From Dehalococcoidia bacterium (lineage in GTDB: Bacteria; Chloroflexota; Dehalococcoidia; Bin125): a stretch of 5,932 bases of DNA. The stretch is from assembly GCA_007571275.1 (NCBI GenBank), contig RKRS01000192.1, positions 1 to 5,932 of the forward strand. The letters run 5' to 3'. Under the pieces are notes generated by a model. It ran no database searches. It was not told the origin of the DNA and worked only from the letters and a program-made list of their open reading frames with translations. The position numbers and the translations under genes are program-made. The number at the start of each line of letters is the position of its first letter. The first letter of the stretch is position 1. This document shows, in pieces, positions 5,760 to 5,932 of this stretch.

Positions 5760-5932
5760 TAGGCGGCGGCCAGGTGAGGCAGCATCCATCCATAGCAACC
5801 CGCTGCCAGCAAGCCGATCAACACAATCCGACGCCACAGTGTCCGCTGCCAGCTGATCGCGCCGACCGCGAGAACGCCCAGACAGATAATCACGCCCAAC
5901 GTGAACTGCCAAGACGGGCTGCCCAGTCCCCA
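5759..5932 (-). CDS. C-terminal end of an unidentified membrane protein (5' end outside window)
   Basis: The minus-strand frame ending at TAG 5761-5759 is open to the right edge, giving 57 visible residues and no start codon that would make a sensible complete gene. The fragment starts 'WGLGSPSWQFTLGVIICLG' and contains two clear hydrophobic segments: visible residues about 9-27, and about 36-54, the second beginning 'RRIVLIGLLAAGCYGWMLP'. They are joined by a polar basic loop 'SWQRTLWRR', and the chain ends in 'PHLAAA' directly after the last helix. This is the pattern of a polytopic inner-membrane protein ending near the membrane surface. The basic loop should be cytoplasmic. No family is recognisable. 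It points the same way as the PHP gene, but a 78-nt gap with a hairpin and a promoter-like site separates them, so it may be in a different transcription unit. Confidence 0.55.
   Translation of the reverse strand, partial: WGLGSPSWQFTLGVIICLGVLAVGAISWQRTLWRRIVLIGLLAAGCYGWMLPHLAAA

Noticed and set aside
5694..5912. A 72-codon minus-strand frame across the right-hand gap
   Set aside because: It runs in another frame over the membrane-protein end and the hairpin/promoter gap, is Arg/Gly/Ala-rich and has no hydrophobic or domain pattern; the 5759-5932 frame is far more protein-like.

Overview
The window looks like ordinary chromosomal DNA from a GC-rich free-living bacterium (roughly 60% G+C by eye, not computed). 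Coding density is close to complete and GTG starts are frequent. The combination of a DnaQ-DinG fusion, a poly(A) polymerase/CCA-enzyme-like protein followed by a small cysteine finger protein, and the codon use suggests Chloroflexota (Thermomicrobia-like). That assignment is inference; a high-GC Gram-positive lineage cannot be excluded. There are no signs of phage, insertion sequence, CRISPR, tRNA or rRNA.

Left part (1-1163, plus strand): three consecutive genes are packed as one transcription unit. The first is the C-terminal part of a probable CCA tRNA nucleotidyltransferase, cut by the left edge. It overlaps by 4 nt (ATGA) a 114-residue protein with a C4HC3 cysteine/histidine pattern like RING/PHD treble-clef zinc fingers. 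One base after that gene's stop comes a 99-residue, arginine-rich protein with two predicted membrane segments, whose GTG start is set by a GGAGG site.

Middle and right part (1180-5680, minus strand): four genes read right to left: a PHP-family phosphoesterase (5680-4949), a large DnaQ-DinG exonuclease/helicase (4920-2152), a GNAT acetyltransferase (2155-1604) and a pyridoxamine-5'-phosphate-oxidase-like flavin-fold protein (1599-1180). Gaps are 28 nt, a 4-nt GTGA overlap, and 4 nt, so they are very likely one operon. DinG is the best-understood member: it has a complete DEDDh exonuclease, a complete superfamily 2 helicase core and four cysteines positioned as in XPD/DinG iron-sulfur helicases. 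This operon meets the plus-strand unit tail to tail with only 16 nt between stop codons.

Right edge (5681-5932): upstream of the PHP gene are a putative promoter with a perfect 14-bp palindrome over its -10 element, a strong GC hairpin, and the C-terminal 57 residues of another minus-strand membrane protein that runs off the window. No gene-free stretch exceeds 300 bases; the longest is about 78 bases (5681-5758). I see no clearly new defence or mobile system. The items most worth a second look are the C4HC3 finger/two-helix membrane protein pair and the DinG variant with both active modules.
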